Source: Paenibacillus illinoisensis NBRC 15959
Lineage (GTDB): Bacteria; Bacillota; Bacilli; Paenibacillales; Paenibacillaceae
NCBI RefSeq assembly: GCF_004000925.1
Contig: NZ_BIME01000006.1
Span: 62,001 to 126,000, forward strand
DNA: 64,000 nt
Direction: 5' to 3'
In this document: in pieces, positions 36,130 to 44,569 of the stretch
Layout of the letters: each line of letters opens with the position of its first letter
Position numbering within the stretch: position 1 is the stretch's first letter
Notes under the pieces: model-generated
What the model was told of the DNA's origin: nothing
The model's input: only the letters and a program-made list of their open reading frames with translations
Database searches by the model: none
Program-made: the position numbers and the translations under genes

Positions 36130-37488
36130 ATGACTAGAAAACAAATGAAACTGGGAGCTTTCATTAATCTGCCGGGACATCATGTAGCAAGCTGGCGTCA
36201 TCCTTCTTCAGGTGCAGGCCGTGCATTTGATCTGGATTATTTAACGGAGATTTCACAGACAGCTGAGCGCGGTAAGTTCGATATGATATTTTTTGCCGAT
36301 GTCCTGGGTCAGCGGCTTTCCGGTAATGCACACTCCTCTTTGAAGCTGGACCCGGTTATCATCATTTCGGCCCTCGCGGCTGTGACGAGAAATATAGGGC
36401 TAACGGCCACGCTGACCACGACCTATAACGATCCGTACCATGTCGCGCGTAAATTCGCAGCGATTGATCATCTGTCCAAGGGACGGGCTGCCTGGAATGT
36501 CGTCACATCTGCCAACGAAGGAGAAGCCCTTCTGTTTGGTAAAGAAAAGCATCTGCAGCATGCACTCCGTTATGAACGTGCTGAGGAATTCGTGGACGTT
36601 GTCAAGCAGCTATGGTTGTCCATCGAGGATGAGGCGCTGGTCATCGACAAGGAAAATGGCCGATATCTGAATGTAGAGAAGGTACATCCGGTTAACCATG
36701 AGGGGGCATGGTTTAAGGTGCAGGGTGCCCTTGATTCCCCAACAACACCGCAAGGGCATCCCGTGATTGTTCAGGCCGGGTCTTCGGAATCTGGCAAAGA
36801 GCTGGCAGCGAAGACGGCTGAAGTCATTTTCACAGCTTGGCAAACGCTTGAAGAGGCACAGGTCTTTTATCGGGATGTCAAAGGGCGACTGGCTAAATAC
36901 GGACGCAAGCCGGACGATCTGAAGATCATGCCTGGCGTGTTCATTACGGTGGCCAAAACAGAGGCAGAAGCCCTGCTGAAGCAGCAGCAGTTAAATAGCT
37001 ATATCCTGCCTGAAGTGGGATTAGCATATCTCTCTGCTTTTACGAATATTGATCTGTCCGGGTATGATGTCGATGAACCACTTCCGGAAGCAAGCTCCAT
37101 CGAAGATGAGACCAACCCGCGAATCCGCTATAACATCATTCGGGATATTGCGAAACGGGAGAACCTGCAATCGATCCGTGCAATCTATGAACGAATCGCA
37201 GGAGCACGCGGTCATCGGGAGATTGTCGGGACTCCGGAACAAATTGCGGATCAACTGGAAGAATGGTTCCTGAATGATGGTGCAGATGGCTTTAATATCA
37301 TGCCGCCTCATTTCCCGGAGGGCTTCAACGATATCATCGAACTGGTGGTTCCCGAATTGCAGCGGAGGGGATTATTCCGTACCGAATATGAGAGCAGTAC
37401 TTTGCGAGGGAATCTGGGGCTGTCTGTACCTGCCGTAAAAACACCCGAGAAGGCATTAACCGGTGCGAGTACAGGTGAAATTGTGTAA
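36130..37488 (+). CDS. LLM-class flavin-dependent monooxygenase (NtaA/SnaA/DszA family)
   Basis: A 452-residue oxygenase that uses reduced FMN from a separate reductase. ATG at 36130 (MTRKQMKLG) follows AAAGGGAG; the ATG at 36109 lies before that box. Family features: LGAFINLPGHHVASWRHP, YLTEISQTAERGKFDMIFFADVL, the FMN-binding RNIGLTATLTTTYNDPYHVARK, GRAAWNVVTSANEGEALLFG and GHPVIVQAGSSESG. Relatives oxidise nitrilotriacetate, EDTA, dibenzothiophene sulfone or pristinamycin. With the SsuABC-like importer it probably breaks a C-S or C-N bond of the imported compound. No flavin reductase gene is present in the window. Confidence 0.9.
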   Translation: MTRKQMKLGAFINLPGHHVASWRHPSSGAGRAFDLDYLTEISQTAERGKFDMIFFADVLGQRLSGNAHSSLKLDPVIIISALAAVTRNIGLTATLTTTYNDPYHVARKFAAIDHLSKGRAAWNVVTSANEGEALLFGKEKHLQHALRYERAEEFVDVVKQLWLSIEDEALVIDKENGRYLNVEKVHPVNHEGAWFKVQGALDSPTTPQGHPVIVQAGSSESGKELAAKTAEVIFTAWQTLEEAQVFYRDVKGRLAKYGRKPDDLKIMPGVFITVAKTEAEALLKQQQLNSYILPEVGLAYLSAFTNIDLSGYDVDEPLPEASSIEDETNPRIRYNIIRDIAKRENLQSIRAIYERIAGARGHREIVGTPEQIADQLEEWFLNDGADGFNIMPPHFPEGFNDIIELVVPELQRRGLFRTEYESSTLRGNLGLSVPAVKTPEKALTGASTGEIV

Positions 37489-37505
37489 GGCATTGGCATT
37501 GACAT

Positions 37506-37536
37506 AACGCAACCGTTCATGGTTGCGTTTTTTTGT
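37506..37536 (+). terminator. Terminator of the ABC/monooxygenase operon
   Basis: Stem AACGCAACC / GGTTGCGTT with a six-base loop and a T-run. Confidence 0.9.
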
Positions 37537-37600
37537 TGGGCCAACGAAGTGACCTCCATAGGGAGGAGGAAGCTTATCTTCTCGCCTTTCAAGCCTGGTC

Positions 37601-38542
37601 CTAGACCCATCCCGTAAACTCCAGTATGGATGCTTTGGCAGACTGTACTTCGGTTTGTGCACTTTTACGCCAAGCTTTGGGGGACTGCCCCATCAGTTTG
37701 GAGAAGCAGCGATTGAAGCTGGAAATGGAATGAAAACCGACTTGCTCGGAGATCGACAGAATGGAATGATCGGTGCTCTTCAGCTGTTTGCAGGCCTCTT
37801 CGATGCGTGTGCTGTTGATGAATTCGAGAGGGGTCGTTCTCATAATCTCATAAAATTTTCTGCGGAAATGCGTTGTGCTCAAGTGGCACAGATCGGCCAA
37901 AAAGTCGATGGTCATGGGGGTCATGTAGTTCTTGGTGATGTACTCGAGTACAGGAGAGATAACAAGGTCCCCTTTCAAGCCATGATCTGTACCCTCTTCT
38001 GACAGAGGGCGATTCCGGGAATGAATTCGAAGGAGCTCAATATACAGGGACAGCATCAAGCCGTAGGCACTTTCCTGATAATAGGGATTCTGTTGTCTTA
38101 ACTCCTCTACGATCGATGTGGCAAGCGTGTACACCTTGGGATGCTGCTCCTTGCTGAGCACACAGTTCATTCCCTGTACTGCCCACAGATTCGGCTCAAA
38201 ATCACGGTATGTACCTTTTAATGAATGCTGAAACAGGTCCTCCGGCGAAAAGAAAATATAAGCCCACAAACTGGCTGTACCAGGCGTGCTGTACGTTGTA
38301 TGAGGAAGATATCGCGGAATGAAGGTCACATCGCCGGCCTGAAAGGGGACGGATTCTCCCTTGATCTCCATAATGCCGCTATCGGAGTAGCAGATGCCAA
38401 TCTCCAGATGGTTATGAAAATGAAGATGCTCGCTCTTGATATCGGATATTTTCCAGCGTTCACCGCTTAATAGCAGGACGGGAAAATGGATGGGCAGGCT
38501 GTAATGACGGTATTCAATAACAGGCTTCTTTTTTTTAGGCAT
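37601..38542 (-). CDS. AraC family transcriptional regulator
   Basis: A 313-residue regulator. The N-terminal cupin (HLHFHNHLEIGICYSDSG, FQAGDVTFIPRYLPHTTYS) would sense a ligand. The C-terminal double helix-turn-helix spans about residues 200-300: PMTIDFLADLCHLSTTHFRR, then ISEQVGFHSISSFNRCFSKLMGQSPKAWR, the AraC signature. It is transcribed away from the GH105-GH112 gene pair across a 400-bp region, so it most likely activates them in response to a rhamnogalacturonan or galactose-containing breakdown product. This is a context-based inference. Confidence 0.93.
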   Translation of the reverse strand: MPKKKKPVIEYRHYSLPIHFPVLLLSGERWKISDIKSEHLHFHNHLEIGICYSDSGIMEIKGESVPFQAGDVTFIPRYLPHTTYSTPGTASLWAYIFFSPEDLFQHSLKGTYRDFEPNLWAVQGMNCVLSKEQHPKVYTLATSIVEELRQQNPYYQESAYGLMLSLYIELLRIHSRNRPLSEEGTDHGLKGDLVISPVLEYITKNYMTPMTIDFLADLCHLSTTHFRRKFYEIMRTTPLEFINSTRIEEACKQLKSTDHSILSISEQVGFHSISSFNRCFSKLMGQSPKAWRKSAQTEVQSAKASILEFTGWV

Positions 38543-38634
38543 ATACGATCCCCCTATTTGTTAATTGGAGTCCATTGTAATTAGAAACTACAGTAAAGGT
38601 AACCTTTAAAAAGGATGAACTTCTACAATTACAC

Positions 38635-38790
38635 GGTAACGGAGAGGGCAGAACAAATCTGGAGAAGCGAAGCGTTCGCCTTTATCACCTGATTTTTCCC
38701 ATAGAAAAGGAATCAAAAAATTCTGGGGATAACAGCGATCGGAAGATTGTTCTGTCAGCGGAGTGACTTAGTGTAAACCTTTGAGTTTAT
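38635..38790 (+). repeat. Dispersed intergenic element, copy A (structured)
   Basis: About 150 bp that aligns with 50951-51125 at roughly 75-80% by eye. Near-identical blocks include TTCGCCTTTATCACC and GGGGATAACAGCGATCGGAA. The ends can pair: GGCAGAACAA (38647-38656) with TTGTTCTGTC (38747-38756), enclosing about 90 nt, and an inner GCGAA-GCG-TTCGC hairpin sits at 38668-38680. The element lies in the same orientation as the downstream GH105 gene but upstream of its apparent promoter. No coding potential or inverted terminal repeats of a transposon are seen. Confidence 0.8.
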
Positions 38791-38836
38791 TCATAAATGG
38801 TTGAAATTGCGCAGATTTGTTACGAATATGCTTAGA

Positions 38837-38866
38837 TTGACACCATTTTACTGCGTAGAATGGAAT
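38837..38866 (+). promoter_or_regulatory. Probable promoter of the GH105-GH112 operon
   Basis: TTGACA at 38837-38842 and TGGAAT at 38861-38866, 18-bp spacing. The -35 box is perfect and the -10 box weak, as expected for an activator-dependent promoter. Confidence 0.5.
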
Positions 38867-38867
38867 A

Positions 38868-38882
38868 AGTAAAGCGTTTACA
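38868..38882 (+). promoter_or_regulatory. cre-like operator before GH105
   Basis: AGTAAAGCGTTTACA contains the palindrome GTAAA-GCG-TTTAC and sits just downstream of the -10 box, a blocking position. It resembles the site before the xylanase gene and suggests shared catabolite repression. Confidence 0.5.
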
Positions 38883-38943
38883 ATACGAACGGACACCTCT
38901 CAGGGCGCACTTGGGGGCGTGTGTCCAGGAGAGGGGAATACTG

Positions 38944-39963
38944 ATGCTTCAAGTGAAATATGACAGGGAAGAGATTTTGAAGGTCATCGATAATGTCACC
39001 CAAAAAACACTATCCATGGATCTGACATGGGACTGGCCTTGCGGTGTTGCCTATTACGGTGTAACCAGAGCCTACCAGACGACAGGCAACAAGGAGATTC
39101 TGGACAGGCTGGTTCAGTGGGCGGATGAATATATTGAGCTGGGCCTGCCGAGCTGGACGGTAAACACCTGTGCCATGGGACATATGCTGATTACGTTGTA
39201 TGAAGAGACAGGGGACCAGAAATATTGGGATATCGCGCTGAGCAAAGTGGATTATCTTCAGAATCATGCACTCCGCTTCGGAGACAACGTGCTGCAGCAT
39301 ACCGTATCCGTTGCCAATGACTTTCCGGAACAGGCATGGGCGGATACCTTGTTTATGGCTGCATTTTTCCTGCTGCGCGTAGGCAGCAAGTTGAAGGATG
39401 AAGCCATGATTCAGGATGCCCTGAATCAGTATTACTGGCATATCAAATACCTTCAGGACCCAAGCACAGGCTTTTGGTATCACGGGTATAACAATGTCAA
39501 TAAGGACCATATGTCCGGATTTTACTGGGGAAGAGCGAATGCCTGGGGTGCTTACACAATGTCGCAGGTGAAACCTCAATTGAAGGACTGGTATTTGTAT
39601 CCGCAGTGTATGGACGTTGAGTGCTCGCTTCGGGACCAACTGGCAGCATTGAAGCTGGTTCAGACGGACAACGGCTTGTGGCGAACGGTGCTGGACGATG
39701 AGGAGTCCTATGAAGAAGTATCAGCGTCTTGCGGTATAGCGGCGGCCATGATCAATAACGGCAATCCGCTGCATACCAAGTATGTACAGAAGGCATTGGA
39801 CGGTGTACTGAAAAATATCACTGAAGATGGACGTGTACTGGGCGTATCTGGCGGCACGGCAGTCATGAAGGATCGGGAAGGGTACCGCAAAATCCCCAAA
39901 GACTGGATTCAGGGCTGGGGTCAAGGCCTGGCACTCGCTTTTCTGTCCGACATGTTGAGATAG
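38944..39963 (+). CDS. GH105 unsaturated glucuronyl/galacturonyl hydrolase (YteR-like)
   Basis: A 339-residue cytoplasmic enzyme without a signal peptide. ATG at 38944 follows GAGAGGGG. The (alpha/alpha)6 barrel family is shown by TWDWPCGVAYYGV, DFPEQAWADTLFMAAFFLLR (with the catalytic Asp expected in WAD), GFWYHGYNN, SGFYWGRANAWGAY and IQGWGQGLALAF. GH105 enzymes hydrate the double bond left by pectate or rhamnogalacturonan lyases, releasing rhamnose from unsaturated disaccharides. Length agrees with YteR-type proteins (about 370). Thirteen bases separate it from the GH112 phosphorylase gene, so they form an operon controlled by the divergent AraC gene. Confidence 0.92.
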   Translation: MLQVKYDREEILKVIDNVTQKTLSMDLTWDWPCGVAYYGVTRAYQTTGNKEILDRLVQWADEYIELGLPSWTVNTCAMGHMLITLYEETGDQKYWDIALSKVDYLQNHALRFGDNVLQHTVSVANDFPEQAWADTLFMAAFFLLRVGSKLKDEAMIQDALNQYYWHIKYLQDPSTGFWYHGYNNVNKDHMSGFYWGRANAWGAYTMSQVKPQLKDWYLYPQCMDVECSLRDQLAALKLVQTDNGLWRTVLDDEESYEEVSASCGIAAAMINNGNPLHTKYVQKALDGVLKNITEDGRVLGVSGGTAVMKDREGYRKIPKDWIQGWGQGLALAFLSDMLR

Positions 39964-39975
39964 GAGGAGATCCAA

Positions 39976-42156
39976 TTGTCCAAAAAAACAACGGGAGCCT
40001 TCACCCTGCCCGGAGAATCCGGTTATGAGGCACTGACACTGAAACTCGCTGAACGGTGGGGTGCCGATGTCATTCGTGACAGTGACGGGACGAAATTGTC
40101 GGATGAGATTATCAACGCCGGATACGGCATTTATTCGACGATCTGTATCATCCGGGATCATAATGAGTGGGCATCCCGCAATACGGATAAGCTGCAGCAA
40201 TGTTTTCTCATAACGAACCCCAAGGTAGCTGTGCAGGATTACCTGTCCATCTATTTGATGGAGGATTTCTTCGCTGAACAGTTCAAGGTGAACGATTCTC
40301 GGGAAGCATTCAAGTATTGGCAGGTCTATGACCGGACGACGGGGGAAGAGGTGCCGAGAGAACAGTGGAATTATGAACGGGAATCCGGGAATGTGGTCAT
40401 TACCGGCATTGTTCCGTGGCACAAATACACCGTCAGCTTCATGGTTTACCGGATATGGGAAGAGATTTCGATGTACAACCATACGACGAATGACTGGGAC
40501 AAAGAGCATCTGATGCAGATCGATCCCATCTATCCGGAGACACAAGCATACTTGCTGAATTGGATGGAAAGTTGGTGTCAGGAGCACAAGGAAACGACCG
40601 TTGTTCGGTTTACTTCCCTGTTCTATAATTTCGCCTGGATCTGGGGCAGCAGTGAGCGCAATCGCCATCTGTTCTCGGACTGGGGTTCATATGATTTTAC
40701 GGTAAGTTCAAGAGCGCTTGATCTGTTTGCCAAAAAGGCTGGCTATTCCCTCACGGCTGAGGATTTTGTGAATGGCGGTAAATACCGGGTCAGTCATATC
40801 CCTGCGAATCAGCGCAAGCTGGACTGGATGGCGTTCATCAATGATTTTGTGATTGAATTCGGCAAAAAGCTGATTGATATTGTACACAAACATGACAAGC
40901 TGGCCTATGTTTTCTACGATGATAGCTGGGTCGGGATGGAGCCTTATAATGACCGCTTCCAGGAGTTCGGATTCGACGGCATGATCAAATGCGTATTCTC
41001 CGGGTATGAGGCCAGAATGTGTTCTGGGATCGACGTGGAAACGCATGAAATTCGGCTGCATCCATATCTGTTCCCGGTTGGTTTAGGTGGACTCCCTACC
41101 TTCAAGGAGGGCGGCGACCCTACGCTGGACGCCAAGAAGTATTGGATTAACATCCGGCGTGCCCTGCTCAGAGAACCGATCGATCGAATCGGACTGGGCG
41201 GGTATCTGCATCTGGTGGAGCCTTATCCGGATTTTGTGGAATACATCGAGAAGATTGCCAATGAATTCAGGGAAATGAAGGAGCTGCATCAGGCTGGCAT
41301 GCCTTATCAGATCAAGACCAAGGTAGCCGTGCTGCATAGCTGGGGCAAACTGAGATCATGGACCTTGTCCGGGCATTTCCATGAAACGTACATGCATGAT
41401 CTCATTCACGTCAATGAAGCATTGTCGGGATTACCGGTTGAGGTGCAGTTTATCGATTTTGAAGACATCCGTCAGGGCGTACTGCATGACTGCGATGTCG
41501 TGATCAATGCTGGCTCTGCCGGTTCCGCATGGAGCGGTGGTGAACACTGGAATGACCATACTTTTGTGGACCTACTGACGAAGTGGGTGTACGAAGGTGG
41601 TACATTTATCGGAATCAATCAGCCTTCGGCGATCGAGGGATACGACAGCTTTTTCCGGATGGCACATATTCTTGGCGTGGATGAAGATACAGGGGCCAGA
41701 GTCGTTCACGGAAAATGGTCGTATGAGGTACGAGATGAACATGGTTTGGTACCGGATGAAGCCAGCATAACGCCGAAGAAAGGCATCTATCTTACGGATG
41801 GCACAGCTGAGGTGCGGCATGAAACGGATGGTCACATTACATTGTCTACGCATGCATTCGGCAAAGGAAAAGGGATCTATCTCTCCGCATTCGCATTCAA
41901 CTGGGAGAATACCAGATTGCTGTTGAATCTGATTCGCTATGCAGGCGAGGAGTACGAGGAAACGAAGTATATCCCGGATAACCTGTATACCGAGTGTGCG
42001 TATTATCCGGAAAGTAACATATTGGTTGTGATCAACAATAGTGACCAGGTTCAGACAACAACGATTGATACAGAGTTTGGAAAACAAACGCTGGAATTGG
42101 CTCCGTATGATACGGTTATTACCAAGATTGGTGCAACTAACTCGGTATCCTCATAG
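39976..42156 (+). CDS. GH112 galactosyl phosphorylase (galactosyl-rhamnose or lacto-N-biose type)
   Basis: A 726-residue cytoplasmic enzyme. The start is TTG at 39976, fixed by AGGAGGAGA. GH112 members phosphorolyse beta-galactosides to alpha-galactose 1-phosphate: known types act on lacto-N-biose/galacto-N-biose or on D-galactosyl-beta-1,4-L-rhamnose. Characteristic pieces are FYNFAWIWGSSERNRHLFSD, FYDDSWVGMEPY (the aspartate region expected to supply the general acid), FPVGLGGLPTFKEGGDPT and INAGSAGSAWSGGEHW. The pairing with GH105 and AraC makes the galactosyl-rhamnose type the better guess, since both would act on rhamnogalacturonan fragments. Residue-level substrate markers could not be judged by eye. 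Confidence 0.9.
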   Translation: MSKKTTGAFTLPGESGYEALTLKLAERWGADVIRDSDGTKLSDEIINAGYGIYSTICIIRDHNEWASRNTDKLQQCFLITNPKVAVQDYLSIYLMEDFFAEQFKVNDSREAFKYWQVYDRTTGEEVPREQWNYERESGNVVITGIVPWHKYTVSFMVYRIWEEISMYNHTTNDWDKEHLMQIDPIYPETQAYLLNWMESWCQEHKETTVVRFTSLFYNFAWIWGSSERNRHLFSDWGSYDFTVSSRALDLFAKKAGYSLTAEDFVNGGKYRVSHIPANQRKLDWMAFINDFVIEFGKKLIDIVHKHDKLAYVFYDDSWVGMEPYNDRFQEFGFDGMIKCVFSGYEARMCSGIDVETHEIRLHPYLFPVGLGGLPTFKEGGDPTLDAKKYWINIRRALLREPIDRIGLGGYLHLVEPYPDFVEYIEKIANEFREMKELHQAGMPYQIKTKVAVLHSWGKLRSWTLSGHFHETYMHDLIHVNEALSGLPVEVQFIDFEDIRQGVLHDCDVVINAGSAGSAWSGGEHWNDHTFVDLLTKWVYEGGTFIGINQPSAIEGYDSFFRMAHILGVDEDTGARVVHGKWSYEVRDEHGLVPDEASITPKKGIYLTDGTAEVRHETDGHITLSTHAFGKGKGIYLSAFAFNWENTRLLLNLIRYAGEEYEETKYIPDNLYTECAYYPESNILVVINNSDQVQTTTIDTEFGKQTLELAPYDTVITKIGATNSVSS

Positions 42157-42183
42157 GATATCTTCTTTATCGAAAATCGTCTC

Positions 42184-42218
42184 ATAGACCGTTACCCTAG
42201 CCAGGGAGCGGTCTATTT
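42184..42218 (+). terminator. Probable terminator of the GH105-GH112 operon
   Basis: Stem ATAGACCG / CGGTCTAT with inner CCCT/AGGG pairing. The T-tract is weak (TTTGGG). Confidence 0.6.
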
Positions 42219-42322
42219 GGGCTAAAAAGGAATTTTGCTCATGAATATTTTATAATGTAAACCATACAGGCAAACCAATCGGATATCTTGCTCTAGATTT
42301 AAAGATCGTGGGGGTGTAATCA

Positions 42323-42766
42323 ATGATTCGTATGGCTGTCGGCGCGGTCATTCAAAAGGGTGATGAATTGCTGTTAGTTCATAAGGTAAAGGGAGCACAG
42401 GGGAAAATCAAAGGAACGTGGGATTTCCCGAAAGGCGGGATGGAGCCGCAGGATGAGAGCTTAGAGGCGGCACTGCTCAGGGAGTTAGAAGAAGAAACGG
42501 GATCAACAAACTTTATAATTAGCAAACCGTTCAAGGACCGAATTGCCTTTCGTTTTGACGCTATAACGCAGGAGAAATTGGGATATCAGGGCCAGGAAAC
42601 GACGATGTTTCTGGTCGAATACGCTGGAGACGGGACTGACCTGAAACCTCAGGATGATGAGATCGACGATATTCGATGGTTCCCCATAGACCATGTCGCT
42701 CCACTGTTATTTCCGGAGGCCCGTGTGTTCTTTGAAAGCTACGTTCTGGTGAGAGGAGAAGATTGA
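42323..42766 (+). CDS. Nudix hydrolase
   Basis: A 147-residue protein. The Nudix box G39-x5-E45-x7-R53-E54-x-x-E57-E58-x-G60 is complete (GGMEPQDES, RELEEETG), giving a Mg-dependent diphosphohydrolase. DFPKGGMEP is of the kind seen in members acting on diadenosine polyphosphates or nucleoside diphosphate derivatives. Substrate unknown. GGGGGTG precedes the ATG. The stop codon is one base before the start of the next gene (SUKH-like), so the two are coupled. Confidence 0.9.
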   Translation: MIRMAVGAVIQKGDELLLVHKVKGAQGKIKGTWDFPKGGMEPQDESLEAALLRELEEETGSTNFIISKPFKDRIAFRFDAITQEKLGYQGQETTMFLVEYAGDGTDLKPQDDEIDDIRWFPIDHVAPLLFPEARVFFESYVLVRGED

Positions 42767-42767
42767 C

Positions 42768-43498
42768 TTGATTGCAGATTTTAGAGTGTTGACCGAGTTC
42801 CTCCAAGGTCATGATGAAGCAAGAGGTTCCATTTCAGAGGAAGACATTCAGAAGCAAGAGCGTCGTCTTGGTAAGCCTTTTCCGGCCGCTCTGCGTGAAT
42901 ATTATAAAAGGTTTGGGCGGTCACAATATATTACGCAGCACTGCAATAATCAGTATGAGCCGATGCTTCTGGAGGATATCTTTGTACCGGATTCGGATTT
43001 CTTTACAACGGACAAGGCGTTTTTGATCTTTTATCAATGCGAAGAATCGGTGATCTATTGCGGCATACGTTTCAGTGATCTGACGAAGGAAGACCCGCCG
43101 GTGTATCTATGTGCCTGGAACCATCCGGATTGGTCGCTGGAGAATGAATCACTCACCAATTTCCTGGTAAGCAAAGCATTTATTCAGATGGGGTGGAGGA
43201 CAGGCTGCCCTATTGGGTTATTTTTGATGAGAACATGTGGGGGTTATCGGACTATCGATCCTATTGGGGATTAAGCGACGGAGCATATGAAATTCCAGAA
43301 ATTTCATCTCTTCAGGCTTGGCGGATATGTTGTAGGGATAATGTCATTCTCCTGTTCGAAATGGCTGTTGGTGAAAGCGAGGAAGACGTATTAGCCGTAT
43401 ATCTGGCTTCTTTTGACCGGGAGCGTATAGCGAGCCTGTTGAATCGTACAACGCAGGACAGGCAGCTGCCTGACTATCGAACCAATCTTGGTTCATAG
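42768..43498 (+). pseudogene. SMI1/KNR4 (SUKH) family protein, frameshifted
   Basis: The first frame runs from TTG at 42768 (42768-43274, 168 codons); the second is open from 43193 to 43498. Together they read as one SUKH-superfamily protein of about 240 residues: ISEEDIQKQERRLGKPFPAALREYYKRFG, YQCEESVIYCGI, then in the second frame LPYWVIFDENMWGL, ISSLQAWRICCRDN and FDRERIASLL. The break lies at the run GGGG (43190-43194); one extra G would join the frames. The tail of the first frame after this point looks random. SUKH proteins commonly act as immunity proteins to bacterial toxins. It may be a true mutation or a sequencing error. Confidence 0.75.
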
Positions 43499-43550
43499 TT
43501 ACAACAAACCTTACTTTGCTGAAGGGTCAACCCTGCCAAAACGTCAAAAT

Positions 43551-43590
43551 GGCTTTTGTGAACAGCTACATGTCCGCAAAAGCCTTTATT
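43551..43590 (+). terminator. Terminator after the Nudix-SUKH unit
   Basis: Stem GGCTTTTG / CAAAAGCC with an 18-base loop, then TTTATTT. Confidence 0.75.
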
Positions 43591-43729
43591 TCCGACTGGA
43601 TTAATAAGTGAAGTGCGTATTATACACAAATTTAATCTGAATGGCAAGAGGAAAATGATTGCTTTTAAACGGGGGATCGTTTATTCTAAAAAAAGGAAGT
43701 CTACTAAATATGGTTAGGAGGAACATAGA

Positions 43730-43945
43730 ATGGAAAATATGTGTATGAACATGATGATGAATATGTGTATGGAAGAAATGATGAGCAAAATGAAGTCCAT
43801 GAAAATGATGATGGAGTGCATGGAAGAGAATAACATGATGGAAAGCATGGACATGAACAAAATGATGTCCTGCATGCAAGAGTGCGACGAAATGATGACT
43901 ACCATGATGGGCATGATGAGCAGCATGAAAAAAGCTTCCATGTAA
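43730..43945 (+). CDS. Extremely methionine-rich small protein
   Basis: A 71-residue protein with 31 methionines (44%) and five cysteines (positions 5, 13, 30, 48, 52). It has no Leu, Ile, Val, Phe, Tyr, Trp, Pro, Arg or His at all; the rest is mainly Glu, Asp, Asn, Lys, Ser and Thr. The pattern is clusters of two or three Met separated by polar residues (MNMMMNMCMEEMM at the start, MMTTMMGMM at the end), consistent with an amphipathic helix having a thioether face. There is no signal peptide. A perfect AGGAGG lies eight bases before the ATG, and a terminator-like hairpin follows, so the gene looks real. Binding of Cu(I)/Ag(I) or scavenging of oxidants is plausible; a spore protein is another option. 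No known family recognised. Confidence 0.8.
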   Translation: MENMCMNMMMNMCMEEMMSKMKSMKMMMECMEENNMMESMDMNKMMSCMQECDEMMTTMMGMMSSMKKASM

Positions 43946-44042
43946 TTATCGATAAAATCATCTAATGTAAAGCTGGCGGGCTTTACATCAGTGCAGAACA
44001 GTTGACTGTATGCATTGAGACGATCAGTAAGCCTTTAAACAA

Positions 44043-44079
44043 GGCGGGTTGAGCAGACAAACTGCAGACCGGCTTTTTT
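44043..44079 (+). terminator. Imperfect terminator between convergent genes
   Basis: An interrupted stem (GCgGGT..CAG / CTG..ACCgGC) followed by six T, 100 bp after the Met-rich gene. A second hairpin, TGTAAAGC / GCTTTACA at about 43966-43988, has no T-run. Confidence 0.55.
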
Positions 44080-44081
44080 CT

Positions 44082-44405
44082 TTATATATATTGAAGAATT
44101 TTCCTCGATACATCAATACGCATCAGCTTCAACTTTAACCATTGCTCCTGCAAGGATTCTGCCTGAGAGCCTTCGGAAGCCCCCCGCAGCTTATTGAAGA
44201 TTTCCAACAACTGATTGTTAATTCGGTCATAGTTAGCAAGCAGTTCACGCAGCAATCGAACTTTCCGTTCTTCTTCCAGCATGGTGTCCTTATGGTCACG
44301 AAGCTTCCTGAGAAGATCTTCAGCCCATGCCGAGTCCCCTATAGTCTTGGCATAGTTATATAAGTCCAAATAATCGTTAACCCAAGTTTGTGTCCAAGAA
44401 CTCAT
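44082..44405 (-). CDS. Small helical hypothetical protein
   Basis: A 107-residue soluble protein predicted to be all helix (LRKLRDHKDTMLEEERKVRLLRELLANYDRINNQLLEIFNKL reads as a long charged coiled coil). ATG at 44405 follows TGGAGTG at nine bases; an in-frame GTG at 44417 is possible. No family recognised and no partner gene. Convergent with the Met-rich gene. Confidence 0.65.
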   Translation of the reverse strand: MSSWTQTWVNDYLDLYNYAKTIGDSAWAEDLLRKLRDHKDTMLEEERKVRLLRELLANYDRINNQLLEIFNKLRGASEGSQAESLQEQWLKLKLMRIDVSRKILQYI

Positions 44406-44569
44406 GGCATTTTTCACTCCAGTCGGCTTCGCTTTTCTATATACCGAGTATTATACCCGGAATAATCAAATATACAAGTGCATAATTGAATTTTTTATTT
44501 AATTTTGCATAAATATTTGTGAGTATTACTGATGCGTTAACTTATGAAACAAGGAATTGGAGGCTGTGT

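Larger units (their letters stand above)
38543..38943. other. Divergent regulatory region between AraC gene and GH105
   Basis: The 401-bp region holds the intergenic repeat copy A (38635-38790), a promoter (38837-38866) and a cre-like palindrome (38868-38882), each listed separately. No protein gene. Confidence 0.7.

Noticed and set aside
43601..43941. Open frames on the minus strand that are rich in His or in Ile/Met, opposite the Met-rich gene
   Set aside because: They are the complement of repeated ATG codons (ATG read backwards gives CAT, His). They have no ribosome binding site; the plus-strand gene has a perfect one.
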